DNA of 50,595 bases, from the NCBI GenBank assembly GCA_026169375.1, contig JAPFCR010000011.1, forward strand, positions 1 to 50,595. Direction: 5' to 3'. Below the pieces are notes generated by a model that was given only the letters and a program-made list of their open reading frames with translations, was not told the DNA's origin and ran no database searches. Source of the DNA: Sporosarcina sp. Lineage in GTDB: Bacteria; Bacillota; Bacilli; Bacillales_A; Planococcaceae. Of the stretch, positions 39,389 through 50,595 are shown in pieces. Each line of letters starts with the position of its first letter. Positions within the stretch are counted from its first letter, which is position 1. Made by a program: the position numbers and the translations under genes.

Positions 39389-40159
39389 TTATTCATCAAT
39401 ATTAAATAATTTTAAAGCATTTTTCGTCGTGGCAGATGCAACTTCCTCTACTGGGAGCTCTTTAATCCTCGCGATTTCTTCCGCAACTAATGGTACATAG
39501 GACGGTTCATTTCGTTTTCCTCTATATGGATGCGGTGTTAAATACGGCGCATCCGTTTCAATTAACAATTTCTCTAGTGGAATTTCTTTTGCAACATTTT
39601 TAGGTTGTTTCGCATTCTTAAATGTTATTGGACCACCGAGCGAAATTAAAAAATTCATATCGATACACTGACTTGCGATTTCGACACTACTACTGAAGCA
39701 GTGCATAATGCCTCCCACTTCATTCGCATTTTCTTCTTCTAAGATTCGCACAACATCTGCTGTTGCATCTCGATTATGAATAATAATGGGTAAATTTACT
39801 TTTTTAGCAAGTCGAATTTGCTTTCGGAAGACTTCTTGTTGTACTTCTTTTGGTGATGTATCCCAATAATAATCCAGACCTGTTTCCCCAATCCCAACAA
39901 CTTTAGGATGTGCTGCAAGCGATTCAATCCAAGCTAAATCTTCCTCTGTACAATGAATAGCATCTACAGGATGCCAACCGACGACAGCATAAATAAATGG
40001 ATAACGTTCTGTTAAGTCCATCGCTTTCGTAATTGTTTTATGATCAAAGCCAACAACGACCATCTTAGAAACGCCTGCTTCTAAAGCACGTTCAATGACT
40101 TCTTCTACATCTTCTTCATATTGGTCTGCGTTTAAATGTACATGTGTATCTATAAACAT
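39389..40159 (-). CDS. tatD: TatD-family metal-dependent DNase
   Basis: Metal-dependent hydrolase of the TatD family (B. subtilis YabD), a 3'-5' DNase type involved in DNA turnover or repair. The 256-aa TIM barrel shows IDTHVHLNA at the N-terminus, GIGETGLDYYWD near residue 90, IIHNRDA, HCFSSS and LIETDAPYLTP. ATG 40159 is preceded by AGGAG; an in-frame start at 40174 is less likely. It follows metS and precedes yabE, the conserved order. Confidence 0.94.
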   Translation of the reverse strand: MFIDTHVHLNADQYEEDVEEVIERALEAGVSKMVVVGFDHKTITKAMDLTERYPFIYAVVGWHPVDAIHCTEEDLAWIESLAAHPKVVGIGETGLDYYWDTSPKEVQQEVFRKQIRLAKKVNLPIIIHNRDATADVVRILEEENANEVGGIMHCFSSSVEIASQCIDMNFLISLGGPITFKNAKQPKNVAKEIPLEKLLIETDAPYLTPHPYRGKRNEPSYVPLVAEEIARIKELPVEEVASATTKNALKLFNIDE

Positions 40160-40432
40160 TTTCTCTCTCCTCACACCTCTTTAATTATAATCCAGTATCC
40201 TATTTCTTTTATCACAGCTACATTACAAATATATTACAATGCTCTCATGAGAAATGTCCTATTTGAAACAATGTAATGTTCAGAACTTCTAATATCAACA
40301 GTGCTCACTTTACCTATTCATAACCTAAATGTGTTGTAATTTGCTTTCATTAATCAAGAAACATATTAATTATATTCTTTTATTTCATTTGTATGATTAA
40401 CTTATCAAACACTCATAGAAAATCAAGTAATA
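40160..40432. other. metS-tatD spacer
   Basis: AT-rich, with no coding region I can support. A TATAAT hexamer on the minus strand near 40187 may be the tatD -10 box, but no good -35 is visible. The metS terminator lies at its right end. Confidence 0.4.
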
Positions 40433-40469
40433 AAAAAAGTGATGCGGTATAAAATCGCATCACTTTTTT
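40433..40469 (-). terminator. metS terminator
   Basis: AAAAAGTGATGCG/CGCATCACTTTTT with a 9-nt loop and T-tracts on both sides lies 15 nt past the metS stop. Confidence 0.92.
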
Positions 40470-40484
40470 AGTGTTCTTTTATAG

Positions 40485-42509
<2,025 letters not shown>

Positions 42510-42516
42510 TCAACCT

Positions 42517-42537
42517 ATGACAGAAAATTTCTGACAT
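42517..42537. promoter_or_regulatory. Near-perfect palindrome between metS and abrB
   Basis: ATGACAGAAA and TTTCTGACAT form a 10-bp inverted repeat with one mismatch around a single central base. The half-site ATGTCAGAA recurs at 42624-42632 over the predicted abrB start point. This looks like an operator; the binding protein is unknown. Confidence 0.5.
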
Positions 42538-42592
42538 TTATAATGTAAATACAATAATTCCCAGATTGTCTTACAAATTGTCAAAGTCTTTA

Positions 42593-42621
42593 TTGACGTC
42601 TATTCAAAATATTGTTATGAT
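42593..42621 (+). promoter_or_regulatory. abrB promoter
   Basis: TTGACG (42593-42598) and TATGAT (42616-42621) are 17 bp apart. The predicted start is near 42628, inside a third ATGTCAGAA copy. Confidence 0.8.
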
Positions 42622-42675
42622 AAATGTCAGAATTGTACAAATGATGGAAATTGACTGTAAGAGAGGGGTGTTTCT

Positions 42676-42951
42676 GTGAAATCAACAGGAATCGTGAGGA
42701 AGGTAGATGAGCTCGGACGTGTTGTGATTCCCATTGAATTACGTCGAACGCTAGGAATAGAACAAAAAGATTCCCTTGAAATTTACGTTGATGAAGATAA
42801 AATCATACTTAAAAAATACATGCCTAATATGACTTGTTCTATTACAGGCACTGTTTCTGAAGATAACCTAAGTTTGTTAGATGGTGATTTAATTTTGAGT
42901 TCTGAAGGAGCAGAAAAATTAATCGCCGAGATTCGAAAAAACATCACATAA
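42676..42951 (+). CDS. abrB: Transition-state regulator AbrB
   Basis: Global repressor of stationary-phase genes, itself repressed by Spo0A-P in B. subtilis. The 91-aa protein has the swapped-hairpin DNA-binding domain (STGIVRKVDELGRVVIPIELRRTLGI split, residues 2-50) and a C-terminal multimerisation domain. It includes the conserved KKYMPNMTCSITG and the family Cys at about residue 54. GAGAGGGGTG precedes the ATG. It is divergent from metS and is one of the few plus-strand genes here. Confidence 0.97.
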   Translation: MKSTGIVRKVDELGRVVIPIELRRTLGIEQKDSLEIYVDEDKIILKKYMPNMTCSITGTVSEDNLSLLDGDLILSSEGAEKLIAEIRKNIT

Positions 42952-42961
42952 TTAAAGTACG

Positions 42962-42993
42962 AAAACCGAGACAATCATCAGTCTCGGTTTTTT
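42962..42993 (+). terminator. abrB terminator
   Basis: AAAACCGAGAC/GTCTCGGTTTT with an 8-nt loop is followed by TT, directly after abrB. It may also serve rsmI from the other strand. Confidence 0.9.
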
Positions 42994-43048
42994 ATGTGGA
43001 TTCTATTCTTGTTTTATATGATTTAAATTTTTTCCTGGTGTTTATTAC

Positions 43049-43921
43049 TTATTTATTCACATGGTAGGCTTGATATACATCGCGCTTACTTATTTTACGC
43101 GCTTCAGCTACTTTAGTAATGGCCTCTTTTGAACGGATCTGCCGTTCATCAATGACCATTTGTACATGATCTCGAATAGAAAGTGCATCCCACCAAGTCG
43201 CTTCCTCAGCTATCTTCCCATCTCCGCCTTCAAGAATGATACAAAATTCTCCACGAATTGTATGCGCATCGCTCCAAGCAACCGCCTCTTCTAAAGTTCC
43301 TCTTAAAAACTCTTCAAACTTCTTCGTTACTTCACGGGCAAGGACAATTCTTCTTGAACTTTCAATTTGTTTATGCAAAGCTTTCAATGTCTCTTTTAAA
43401 CGATGAGGGGCTTCATACAAAATAATCGTTTCTTCCTTTTGTCGTAACTGCTTAATCTGATTTTCTCTTTCTTTTTTATTCCGTGCTAAAAAACCATGAA
43501 ATGCAAAAGGCTGTGTCATTAAGCCAGAGGCAACAAGTGCCGTAATTGCTGCATTCGCTCCCGGAACCGGAATCACGTCAAAACCTTGTTCAATCGCTTT
43601 TTCTGAAATATCCGCTCCCGGGTCAGAAATACAAGGCATTCCCGCATCACTCACAAGTGCAACAGACTTACCTTCCGCTAATAACGTTAAAATCTTCTCT
43701 CCACCAACAATTTGATTATGCTCATGATAACTCATTAGAGGCGTTTCAATTTCATAATGATTACATAATTTCACCGTATTGCGTGTATCTTCTGCCGCAA
43801 TCATCTCTACTTCGTTCAAAATACGAATAGCGCGAAAAGTCATATCTTCCAAATTCCCAATTGGCGTCCCAACGAGAAATAATTTCCCGTTCTCTACTTC
43901 ATTACTTCTTTGTGACTTCAA
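43049..43921 (-). CDS. rsmI: 16S rRNA 2'-O-methyltransferase RsmI
   Basis: Methylates the ribose of C1402 in 16S rRNA using SAM. The 290-aa tetrapyrrole-methylase-fold protein shows LFLVGTPIGNLEDMTFRAIRIL (split), AEDTRNT, LVSDAGMPCISDPG, VIPVPGANAAITALVASGL (split) and YEAPHRL. The start is taken as a TTG (43921) with GGAAG 8 nt upstream, giving the B. subtilis length. Longer in-frame reading (to 44083) would run deep into yazA. It overlaps the yazA end by 20 nt. Confidence 0.95.
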   Translation of the reverse strand: MKSQRSNEVENGKLFLVGTPIGNLEDMTFRAIRILNEVEMIAAEDTRNTVKLCNHYEIETPLMSYHEHNQIVGGEKILTLLAEGKSVALVSDAGMPCISDPGADISEKAIEQGFDVIPVPGANAAITALVASGLMTQPFAFHGFLARNKKERENQIKQLRQKEETIILYEAPHRLKETLKALHKQIESSRRIVLAREVTKKFEEFLRGTLEEAVAWSDAHTIRGEFCIILEGGDGKIAEEATWWDALSIRDHVQMVIDERQIRSKEAITKVAEARKISKRDVYQAYHVNK

Positions 43922-44186
43922 CGACTTCACTTCCTTTTTGAATATGTGCTTCTTTTTTCTTACGTGTAAGTTGTTTAAAATGATATTCAGCCTGCATTGC
44001 TGCTCGTTTTGTTTCATAAGTTTCAAAGTAAATACAATGAACCGGAAGTTTGGCACGTGTATATTTTGCACCTTTTCCTTCATTATGAACCGCTACACGT
44101 CTCTTCAAATCATTTGTATATCCCGCATAATAAGAACCATCATTACATTCTAATACATAGAAAAAATGTTTAGGTTTTGTTTCCAT
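43902..44186 (-). CDS. yazA: GIY-YIG nuclease-domain protein YazA
   Basis: Small (94 aa) UvrC/intron-nuclease-type GIY-YIG domain protein. It has [29 protein letters not shown] (split; Tyr pair and catalytic Arg about residue 29) and a conserved AEYHFKQL with the metal-binding Glu near residue 67. Family members are predicted endonucleases of unknown target. Its start overlaps the trmN6 3' end by 17 nt and its end overlaps rsmI, so the three genes are tightly coupled. Confidence 0.93.
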   Translation of the reverse strand: METKPKHFFYVLECNDGSYYAGYTNDLKRRVAVHNEGKGAKYTRAKLPVHCIYFETYETKRAAMQAEYHFKQLTRKKKEAHIQKGSEVVEVTKK

Positions 44187-44919
44187 ACAAAAGCTCCCTC
44201 ACTTCTTCCGTATAGTTCCCTTCATGGTCGTACACGTAAAGAGGAGGTAATATTTTCAAATCTGGCTTCCCGTCTTTTGTTCCCTCTATTAATAACGTAT
44301 TCGCTTCTTTCCCTTCTTTCGGATAAACAAAACGAATTCTTTTCGGCTCTAACCGATTTGCACGCATCGCTGTCACGATATCTAATAAGCGTCCTGGCCG
44401 ATGAACAAAAGCTGCTTTTCCACCTTGCTTTAATAATTGACTCGCAGATTGGACAGCTTGCTCCAATGTTAAATGAATTTCATGGCGCGCAATTGCAATA
44501 TGTTCTTGTAAATTTTTTTCTGTTGCTTCATATGCAGGAAAATAAGGTGGATTACAAGTGACTAAGTCATACTTTTCAAAACCAATTTGTTCCGCAATTC
44601 CAATGACATCCCCGTTAATCATCTTAATTTGCGATGTTAAGTCATTATATGCGATACTTCTTTCTCCCATTTCAGCAAGTCGTTCTTGCAACTCAATTGC
44701 TGTAATACTTGCTTTTGATCGTGCACTTAAAAACAAAGGGATCACACCGTTACCAGCACAAAGATCAACAATCTTCCCGGTAGAACGAAGCGGCGCATGC
44801 GCAAACCTTGCCAATAACACTGCATCTAATGAAAATGAAAAAACAGATGGACTTTGTATAATCCGTAAGTTTTCTGCAAGTAAATAATCTAATCTTTCAT
44901 CGTCTCGTAATAACTCCAA
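44170..44919 (-). CDS. trmN6: tRNA1(Val) adenine-37 N6-methyltransferase (YabB/TrmN6)
   Basis: SAM-dependent methyltransferase acting on tRNA or rRNA adenine. The 249-aa protein has [29 protein letters not shown] (split; SAM motif I/II) and the catalytic CNPPYF near residue 120. This is the family pattern of TrmN6 (YfiC). A TTG start (44919) with GGAGG 8 nt upstream gives [14 protein letters not shown]. The ATG at 44952 would place that Shine-Dalgarno inside the gene. The exact substrate in Bacilli is not certain. Confidence 0.9.
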   Translation of the reverse strand: MELLRDDERLDYLLAENLRIIQSPSVFSFSLDAVLLARFAHAPLRSTGKIVDLCAGNGVIPLFLSARSKASITAIELQERLAEMGERSIAYNDLTSQIKMINGDVIGIAEQIGFEKYDLVTCNPPYFPAYEATEKNLQEHIAIARHEIHLTLEQAVQSASQLLKQGGKAAFVHRPGRLLDIVTAMRANRLEPKRIRFVYPKEGKEANTLLIEGTKDGKPDLKILPPLYVYDHEGNYTEEVRELLYGNKT

Positions 44920-45148
44920 GATGACACCCTCCAAAACCATATAATCATTCATTACATTTTTAAACCAATTTCATAACTGCCATTCTAAATAATAAAATAA
45001 ACACTTAGTGATAAAGCTTGTCTGAAGTTATTGAACAAGTATCTCTATTAATTATAGTAAAAAGTGTTCGCCTAAAATGAAAATCAATATTTCTTGAAAT
45101 TTTTAGTGGTTAAAGTGATTATGAAATTCACTCTTTTTCACAGTTAAA

Positions 45149-45180
45149 AAGCCGATGCCTACATAAAATAGGATCGGCTT
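45149..45180 (-). terminator. yabA terminator
   Basis: AAGCCGAT-CCTA/TAGG-ATCGGCTT (one bulged base) is followed by TTTTTAACTG on the minus strand, directly after the yabA stop. Confidence 0.85.
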
Positions 45181-45183
45181 CTA

Positions 45184-45549
45184 TTATACATTTTGTTTAT
45201 TTAAAAACGCTAAGCAGAAGAGACAATCTTCTTCTCCTTTACGAATACTTCCATAATGAATATTACAAACGTGGAAACCTTCGTTATACAGTCTTGCTAA
45301 ATTATCGACACCTTCACCGACATCTACAGTCGTCTCTTTCTTCTCAGCGCGCTGTGCACTTGAAGCTTTCTTTTCTTGCTCATCTATTTCATCAAGTCGT
45401 TTGCGCAAATGATGGTTTTCGAGTTGAAGTGAATGATTCTTTTCTGTCATCTCTGCGACAAACCCCATCAGTTCACGGAATTGCTGATGCATAGATTCAA
45501 GTTGTTGCTCAAATTCCATTATGCTGTCTAAAAAGTTCCTTTCTTTCAA
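45184..45549 (-). CDS. yabA: Replication initiation control protein YabA
   Basis: Negative regulator of DnaA-driven initiation that tethers DnaA to the DnaN clamp. The 121-aa protein has an N-terminal coiled coil (about residues 5-65) and a C-terminal zinc-binding domain with [10 protein letters not shown] and CLFCLAFL. The charged linker lies near 65-80. I choose a TTG (45549), matching the B. subtilis N-terminus and with GGGG 8 nt upstream; a GTG at 45558 is an alternative. It follows ricT closely and ends with a terminator. Confidence 0.95.
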   Translation of the reverse strand: MKERNFLDSIMEFEQQLESMHQQFRELMGFVAEMTEKNHSLQLENHHLRKRLDEIDEQEKKASSAQRAEKKETTVDVGEGVDNLARLYNEGFHVCNIHYGSIRKGEEDCLFCLAFLNKQNV

Positions 45550-45562
45550 CTTTTCCACCCCA

Positions 45563-46393
45563 TCATTTTATCAAATGCAACATTTTATTATTCGGGTCCA
45601 TAATTTCCTCTAGCGTGTACTCAAGAACTTGATCACTTTCTGATAAATTTACGCGTAAAAGATGCTCCAGTAAGTTTAGTCCTACAACTCGACCAGGTCC
45701 TTCCGGTGTATCAACTTTGGCACCCACGTCGGGCATTTTCTTTTTCGCATCTTCATATTCATCGTTCTCATACTTTAAACAACACATGAGACGTCCACAT
45801 AATCCTGAGATTTTGGAAGGATTTAATGATAAATTTTGATCTTTTGCCATTTTAATCGACACTGGCTCAAAATCGCCAAGAAATGTCGAACAACAAAGCA
45901 TGCGCCCACAAGGACCAATTCCACCTAACATCTTCGCCTCATCTCGAACCCCAATTTGTCTAAGTTCAATTCGCGTACGAAAAATAGCTGCTAAGTCTTT
46001 TACAAGATTCCGGAAGTCAACCCTTCCTTCTGCCGTGAAATAAAAAATAATTTTATTTTTATCAAATGTATATTCAACATCTACAAGCTTCATCTCTAGT
46101 TGATGTTCATTTATTTTTTCAGCACCAATATCAAAAGCTTTTCGTGCTTCTTTTAAATTTCCTTCTACTTTATCCACGTCTTTGTCTTCTGCTGGTCGAA
46201 TAATCTTTTTAAGTGGTAAGACAACATCATTTTCATCAACATTTTGAATATCAATCGCTACCTTACCATACTCAACACCACGTGCAGTTTCAACAATTAC
46301 ATATTCATCTATCGTTAATTTATAATCAAGTGGATCGAAATAATATATTTTGCCCGCTTTTTTAAAGCGAACTCCTACTACTTTATACAACAA
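45563..46393 (-). CDS. ricT: RicT (YaaT), PSP1-domain iron-sulfur protein
   Basis: Part of the RicA-RicF-RicT complex that promotes RNase Y-dependent mRNA maturation and Spo0A phosphorylation in B. subtilis. The 276-aa protein shows [14 protein letters not shown], the PSP1 core and the cysteine motifs [20 protein letters not shown] and [15 protein letters not shown], which hold a [4Fe-4S] cluster. The start is one of two adjacent TTG codons (46393 or 46390) after GGAGG. It overlaps the holB end by 11 nt. Confidence 0.95.
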   Translation of the reverse strand: MLYKVVGVRFKKAGKIYYFDPLDYKLTIDEYVIVETARGVEYGKVAIDIQNVDENDVVLPLKKIIRPAEDKDVDKVEGNLKEARKAFDIGAEKINEHQLEMKLVDVEYTFDKNKIIFYFTAEGRVDFRNLVKDLAAIFRTRIELRQIGVRDEAKMLGGIGPCGRMLCCSTFLGDFEPVSIKMAKDQNLSLNPSKISGLCGRLMCCLKYENDEYEDAKKKMPDVGAKVDTPEGPGRVVGLNLLEHLLRVNLSESDQVLEYTLEEIMDPNNKMLHLIK

Positions 46394-47390
46394 GAAATCC
46401 CTCCTGCATGTTAAGCATCAGCTGTTCCATTAAAAGTTGACGATTCATATTGCCATTCAATTGTCTCTTTGCTTGTAAAATCGCTTCCATCACAAGCGAC
46501 AATTGGGTATACGTCATTTTCATCGCTAGCGAATTTAGAAAATCACTCTGATCGGGATAAGCGGAAACAGATTTCAATTCCGATTTAAACGCAACAATAT
46601 CACGATAGGCGTATAATAATAAGTCGAGTCCTCGGTCTGTTTCTTCTCTTTCCTTAAATACTTGTAACCAAGTCGACTGAATATATAACAATGCTTCCTG
46701 GACATTTTGATCTAATGCTTCAACTAATTTTAACACTGTTTTTCGCATATGTGCAAATGCATCATCTTGCGCTAACTGTATTGCTTCTTCGATATTCGCA
46801 GTAAGCATCGTTACAGTTGCAGCCATGGACTTCGTAATTCCTTTTTCTTCTAGTAGAGAAATGATAACTTCTCTTGAAGGTGGAAGAAATGATATTCGCT
46901 GACAACGTGATTGAATTGTCGGTAAGATAGACGAGTAAGCATCTGTCAATAAAATGGCTGTCACTTCACCTTCAGGCTCTTCCAAGTATTTCAACAAAGC
47001 ATTCGCGGATGCTGCATTCATACGTTCTGCCTGTGAAATGACATAAATTTTCCGACCGCCTTCAAAGCTCTTCTTTGCCATTTCAGCTAAAAACTCATCC
47101 ATTTGTCCTTTTCTTATTGTTTGTCCGTCTGGATAGATCATCGTGATATTCGGATGATTTCCAGAACTAATACGAACACAAGCAAGACAAGCTTCACATG
47201 GCATACTTTCTTTTGGCTCATGACAAAGTAAAAGCTTTGCATAGAATAAGGCCGCTTCTTCTTTACCAGTCCCACGTTCGCCATCGAAAATGTATGCGTG
47301 GCCCACTCGATTATTTTCAAAAGACGCTTTTAGTCTAGTTATAACGATTTGTTGTTCTTTAAATAACATCATTTCTTTTTCGTTCTCCAT
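46383..47390 (-). CDS. holB: DNA polymerase III subunit delta'
   Basis: Clamp-loader subunit that helps place the beta clamp on DNA. The 335-aa protein has an AAA+ N-terminal part with HAYIFDGERGTGKEEAALFYAK (split), the zinc-module cysteines CHEP...CEACLAC, and LLKYLEEPEGEVTAILLT; the sensor region follows. ATG 47390 gives the usual length; a start at 47444 is less likely. It sits between yaaR and ricT, the conserved order. Confidence 0.95.
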   Translation of the reverse strand: MENEKEMMLFKEQQIVITRLKASFENNRVGHAYIFDGERGTGKEEAALFYAKLLLCHEPKESMPCEACLACVRISSGNHPNITMIYPDGQTIRKGQMDEFLAEMAKKSFEGGRKIYVISQAERMNAASANALLKYLEEPEGEVTAILLTDAYSSILPTIQSRCQRISFLPPSREVIISLLEEKGITKSMAATVTMLTANIEEAIQLAQDDAFAHMRKTVLKLVEALDQNVQEALLYIQSTWLQVFKEREETDRGLDLLLYAYRDIVAFKSELKSVSAYPDQSDFLNSLAMKMTYTQLSLVMEAILQAKRQLNGNMNRQLLMEQLMLNMQEGFLVV

Positions 47391-47449
47391 TATATTCCTA
47401 CTCTCGTCTTTCAAAAAAACCGTGCTTCTTATTATAGAACACACGGGTA

Positions 47450-47890
47450 TTACAAATATAAATTAATCAGTAATCCTTTAATTTCACCAATTTGATCTAA
47501 AAGATCTACCGCTTTCTTCTCTTCGTCTAACAGATCTTCAGCAAGTTCAATTAGCTTTTCATCGATCACTTCAACAATTTTCAGCCTGCGCCCTTCCCCG
47601 TATCGATTCCATGTATGAGATTGGTTGAGCTTCAATCCAACCTCGACCGATTCTTGCATAAAGCGGCGAACGAGCATTTTAAACTTCGCCATATCACGCA
47701 AATTACGAGACCTAGCTAAACGCTCCCCAGCTTCCGAAATATTGCCAAGAAGTCTCGTAATTTGCTCACTATGGAGTTTTTCACCTTGTTTTGCAACCAT
47801 ATTTCCAAATCGAATGCCTCGCTGAGCTTGCATTTTTTGGTCGTTTTTCACCTTATCCAAATGCGTAGAATGACTACCATCTACTTTCAT
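47450..47890 (-). CDS. yaaR: DUF327 family protein YaaR
   Basis: Conserved Bacillales protein (146 aa) of the YaaR/DUF327 family, of unknown function. It is rich in charged residues and predicted largely helical: EQITRLLGNISEAGERLARSRNLRDMAKFK (split), then a conserved VGLKLNQSHTWNRYGEGRRLKIVE (split) segment. GAGGTG precedes the ATG. It is placed between darA and holB, 18 nt after the darA stop, so it is probably co-transcribed. Confidence 0.9.
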   Translation of the reverse strand: MKVDGSHSTHLDKVKNDQKMQAQRGIRFGNMVAKQGEKLHSEQITRLLGNISEAGERLARSRNLRDMAKFKMLVRRFMQESVEVGLKLNQSHTWNRYGEGRRLKIVEVIDEKLIELAEDLLDEEKKAVDLLDQIGEIKGLLINLYL

Positions 47891-47908
47891 CTTTCACTCA
47901 CCTCAGCT

Positions 47909-48923
<1,015 letters not shown>

Positions 48924-48924
48924 T

Positions 48925-50361
48925 CTATTCTCCTAACTCGTTTGTTACGACAAGTATTTGATTTTCTTTTGTACATATTGAACCTTGAAAACTTGCTTTC
49001 ATCTTCGTTAATTCTTTTAATAATTGGACAGCCTCTTCCTTAACTCGTTCTCCGGCTAATACTAAAGGAATCCCTGGTGGATATGGAATCACCGAATCTG
49101 CTGCAACTTTTCCAATAGCCTGTTCATAATCTAACCAATCTATTTTAAATTGTTCAAGCTCATCTCTATTGTAACAAAGCTCAGCAATCTCATTCGTTAA
49201 ATTTGGCAAAAGAAGTTTTTCTGTTCGTTCTTCGTGTTTAATTAACCATGCTATCGCTTGTTCAAACTTCTTATACAAGTCTTTATCATTATATTTCTGC
49301 TCTTTTTTCAGTAGTGGTAAAACTAATAGCACTTGATAAGGATCAGCCAATTCTGCATAAACACCTTGTATTTCCAAAGCCTCGATTAATTGGAACCCTG
49401 TATAGGATGTTGCTCTTATCATTAGTTTTAAAGGGTCTTCACTTTCAATAACTTGAATTCCCGGTATATACTTTAATTGTTGAATAAAATGGAGTCGTTT
49501 TTCTAAAAAACTTCCAACCTCTTCTTTTGTATAAGATTCTACATAAGCTCTTGCATCGTCTAGAGATGCCATTAAAAGGTAAGATGGGCTACTTGATTGT
49601 AGCATTTGTAGATATTTGGAGACTCTCTTCGGACAGACCAAAGACGAATTTACATGTAAAAATGAAGCCATCGTCATCGCTGGTAATGTTTTATGTGCCG
49701 AATGAACAACGACATCCGCACCTAATTCTAATGCGGATTTTGGGAAAGGATCTCCGATAACAAAATGAGCGCCGTGTGCTTCATCAACAAGGACAGGAAC
49801 ATCGTTAGTATGTGACAATGCGATAATATCCTTTAAGCCTTCACCAGCAACTCCAAAGTAAGTCGGATAAGTTAAAATAACAGCTTTTGCTTCTGGATAT
49901 AAGTCAAACGCACACTTCACCTGTCCTACTTCAATAACGCCAATCGAACCCGTCATTTCATCCCATTTTGGAGTAATAAGAACCGGTTTTGCACCTACTA
50001 ATTCAAGCGCATTGAAAATGGATTTATGGGCATTCCGCTGAACAATTACAGTGTCTCCTGCTTGGCAAGTCGCATAAATCATTGCTAAATTACCTACTGT
50101 CGAACCGTTCACTAAAAAATAACTCGCATCAGCTTGATATAAATTCGATAACTTCTTTTGAGCTTCTGCAATGACTTCTTCTGGTTCATGTAAATCATCC
50201 AACCCATTTAATTCTGTCAAATCGAATGCCAATGCGGATTGGATTTCAGAAGGTAGTCCTGACAGTTTTCCATATTTATGCCCTGGTACATGAAATGAGA
50301 CAGGGTTTTTTTCATTAAACTCTATTAGCCTTTGCACAAGTGGACGATTCCTATAAGTCAT
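48925..50361 (-). CDS. yaaO: Orn/Lys/Arg decarboxylase family protein (YaaO)
   Basis: PLP-dependent basic amino-acid decarboxylase of group III, probably making a polyamine precursor; the true substrate cannot be told from sequence. The 478-aa protein shows [10 protein letters not shown] near residue 22, [10 protein letters not shown] (Asp for the pyridine N), the PLP lysine in [19 protein letters not shown], and a C-terminal decarboxylase domain with [15 protein letters not shown]. In B. subtilis yaaO precedes tmk, as here. The B. subtilis neighbours csfB, xpaC and yaaN are missing between the 5S gene and yaaO. Confidence 0.9.
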   Translation of the reverse strand: MTYRNRPLVQRLIEFNEKNPVSFHVPGHKYGKLSGLPSEIQSALAFDLTELNGLDDLHEPEEVIAEAQKKLSNLYQADASYFLVNGSTVGNLAMIYATCQAGDTVIVQRNAHKSIFNALELVGAKPVLITPKWDEMTGSIGVIEVGQVKCAFDLYPEAKAVILTYPTYFGVAGEGLKDIIALSHTNDVPVLVDEAHGAHFVIGDPFPKSALELGADVVVHSAHKTLPAMTMASFLHVNSSLVCPKRVSKYLQMLQSSSPSYLLMASLDDARAYVESYTKEEVGSFLEKRLHFIQQLKYIPGIQVIESEDPLKLMIRATSYTGFQLIEALEIQGVYAELADPYQVLLVLPLLKKEQKYNDKDLYKKFEQAIAWLIKHEERTEKLLLPNLTNEIAELCYNRDELEQFKIDWLDYEQAIGKVAADSVIPYPPGIPLVLAGERVKEEAVQLLKELTKMKASFQGSICTKENQILVVTNELGE

Positions 50362-50443
50362 TTAATTTTCACTTTCCTTATATATATTTTCGGCTTGATA
50401 TTTAAGTCATTTTTCTTTCCATTTTATAACTAATTATTGATAT

Positions 50444-50480
50444 ACAAAAAGAGCCACTACCATAAAGGTAATGACTCTTT
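50444..50480 (-). terminator. rRNA operon terminator
   Basis: AAAAGAG...TACC/GGTA...CTCTTTT stem with a short ATAAA loop is followed by TTTTTG on the minus strand. It lies just after the 5S rRNA 3' end. Confidence 0.88.
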
Positions 50481-50484
50481 TAAT

Positions 50485-50595
50485 GCTTGGCAACGTCCTA
50501 CTCTTGCAGGGGCTCACCCCAACTACCATCGGCGCTGAAGAGCTTAACTTCCGTGTTCGGTATGGGAACGGGTGTGACCTCTTCGCTATCGCCAC
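50485..50595 (-). rRNA. rrf: 5S rRNA (5' end beyond the window)
   Basis: The minus strand matches the Bacillales 5S rRNA, with AGGTCACACCCGTTCCCATA and CCGAACACGGAAGTTAAG in order, ending GCCAAGC. Only a few 5' nucleotides lie outside the window. It belongs to an rRNA operon whose 16S and 23S genes are to the right. Confidence 0.97.

Overview
The window is a low-GC Firmicutes (Bacillales) chromosome segment. It closely follows the Bacillus subtilis gene order from the yaaO-tmk region to lysS, read almost entirely on the minus strand. The gene content (spoIIE, spoVT, fin, yabP, yabQ, a small acid-soluble spore protein, a Spo0E-like phosphatase) shows an endospore former. Protein sequences and omissions from the B. 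subtilis order suggest a Planococcaceae/Caryophanaceae member such as Sporosarcina or a relative. That assignment is an inference, because no 16S gene lies in the window.

Layout, following transcription from right to left: the 3' part of a 5S rRNA and its terminator (50.6-50.4 kb); yaaO, tmk, darA, yaaR, holB, ricT, yabA, trmN6, yazA and rsmI (50.4-43.0 kb), covering nucleotide supply, replication and RNA modification; plus-strand abrB (42.7 kb); metS, tatD, yabE, rnmV, rsmA, veg and sspF (42.4-35.7 kb); ispE, purR, ridA, glmU, prs, ctc, pth and fin (35.5-28.6 kb); mfd and spoVT (28.5-24.3 kb); a hidden plus-strand Spo0E-like gene (24.1 kb); a spoVB-like flippase, mazG, rqcP, yabP, yabQ, divIC and yabR (23.6-18.3 kb); plus-strand tRNA-Met and tRNA-Glu with an unusual tandem hairpin element between them (17.6-18.1 kb); spoIIE, tilS, hpt and ftsH (17.4-10.6 kb); coaX, hslO, a PpiC-type foldase and cysK (10.4-6.6 kb); a folate operon pabB-pabC-folP-folB-folK (6.4-2.4 kb); lysS (2.2-0.7 kb); and the tandem promoters and leader of a second rRNA operon whose 16S gene starts just outside the left edge. 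The window is therefore one complete inter-rrn segment.

The genes are mostly conserved housekeeping and sporulation functions in short co-directional operons, many with overlapping or abutting ends and clear intrinsic terminators. Many starts are GTG or TTG, supported by well-placed Shine-Dalgarno sites. Compared with B. subtilis, several genes are missing at their usual places: pabA, yazB/dusB, spoVG, yabG and csfB/xpaC/yaaN. The parts most worth a second look are non-coding or very small: the 48-residue Spo0E-like gene with a Spo0A-box-like promoter, a 120-bp structured direct repeat between the two tRNAs, a structured pth-ctc spacer, and operator-like repeats at purR and abrB.
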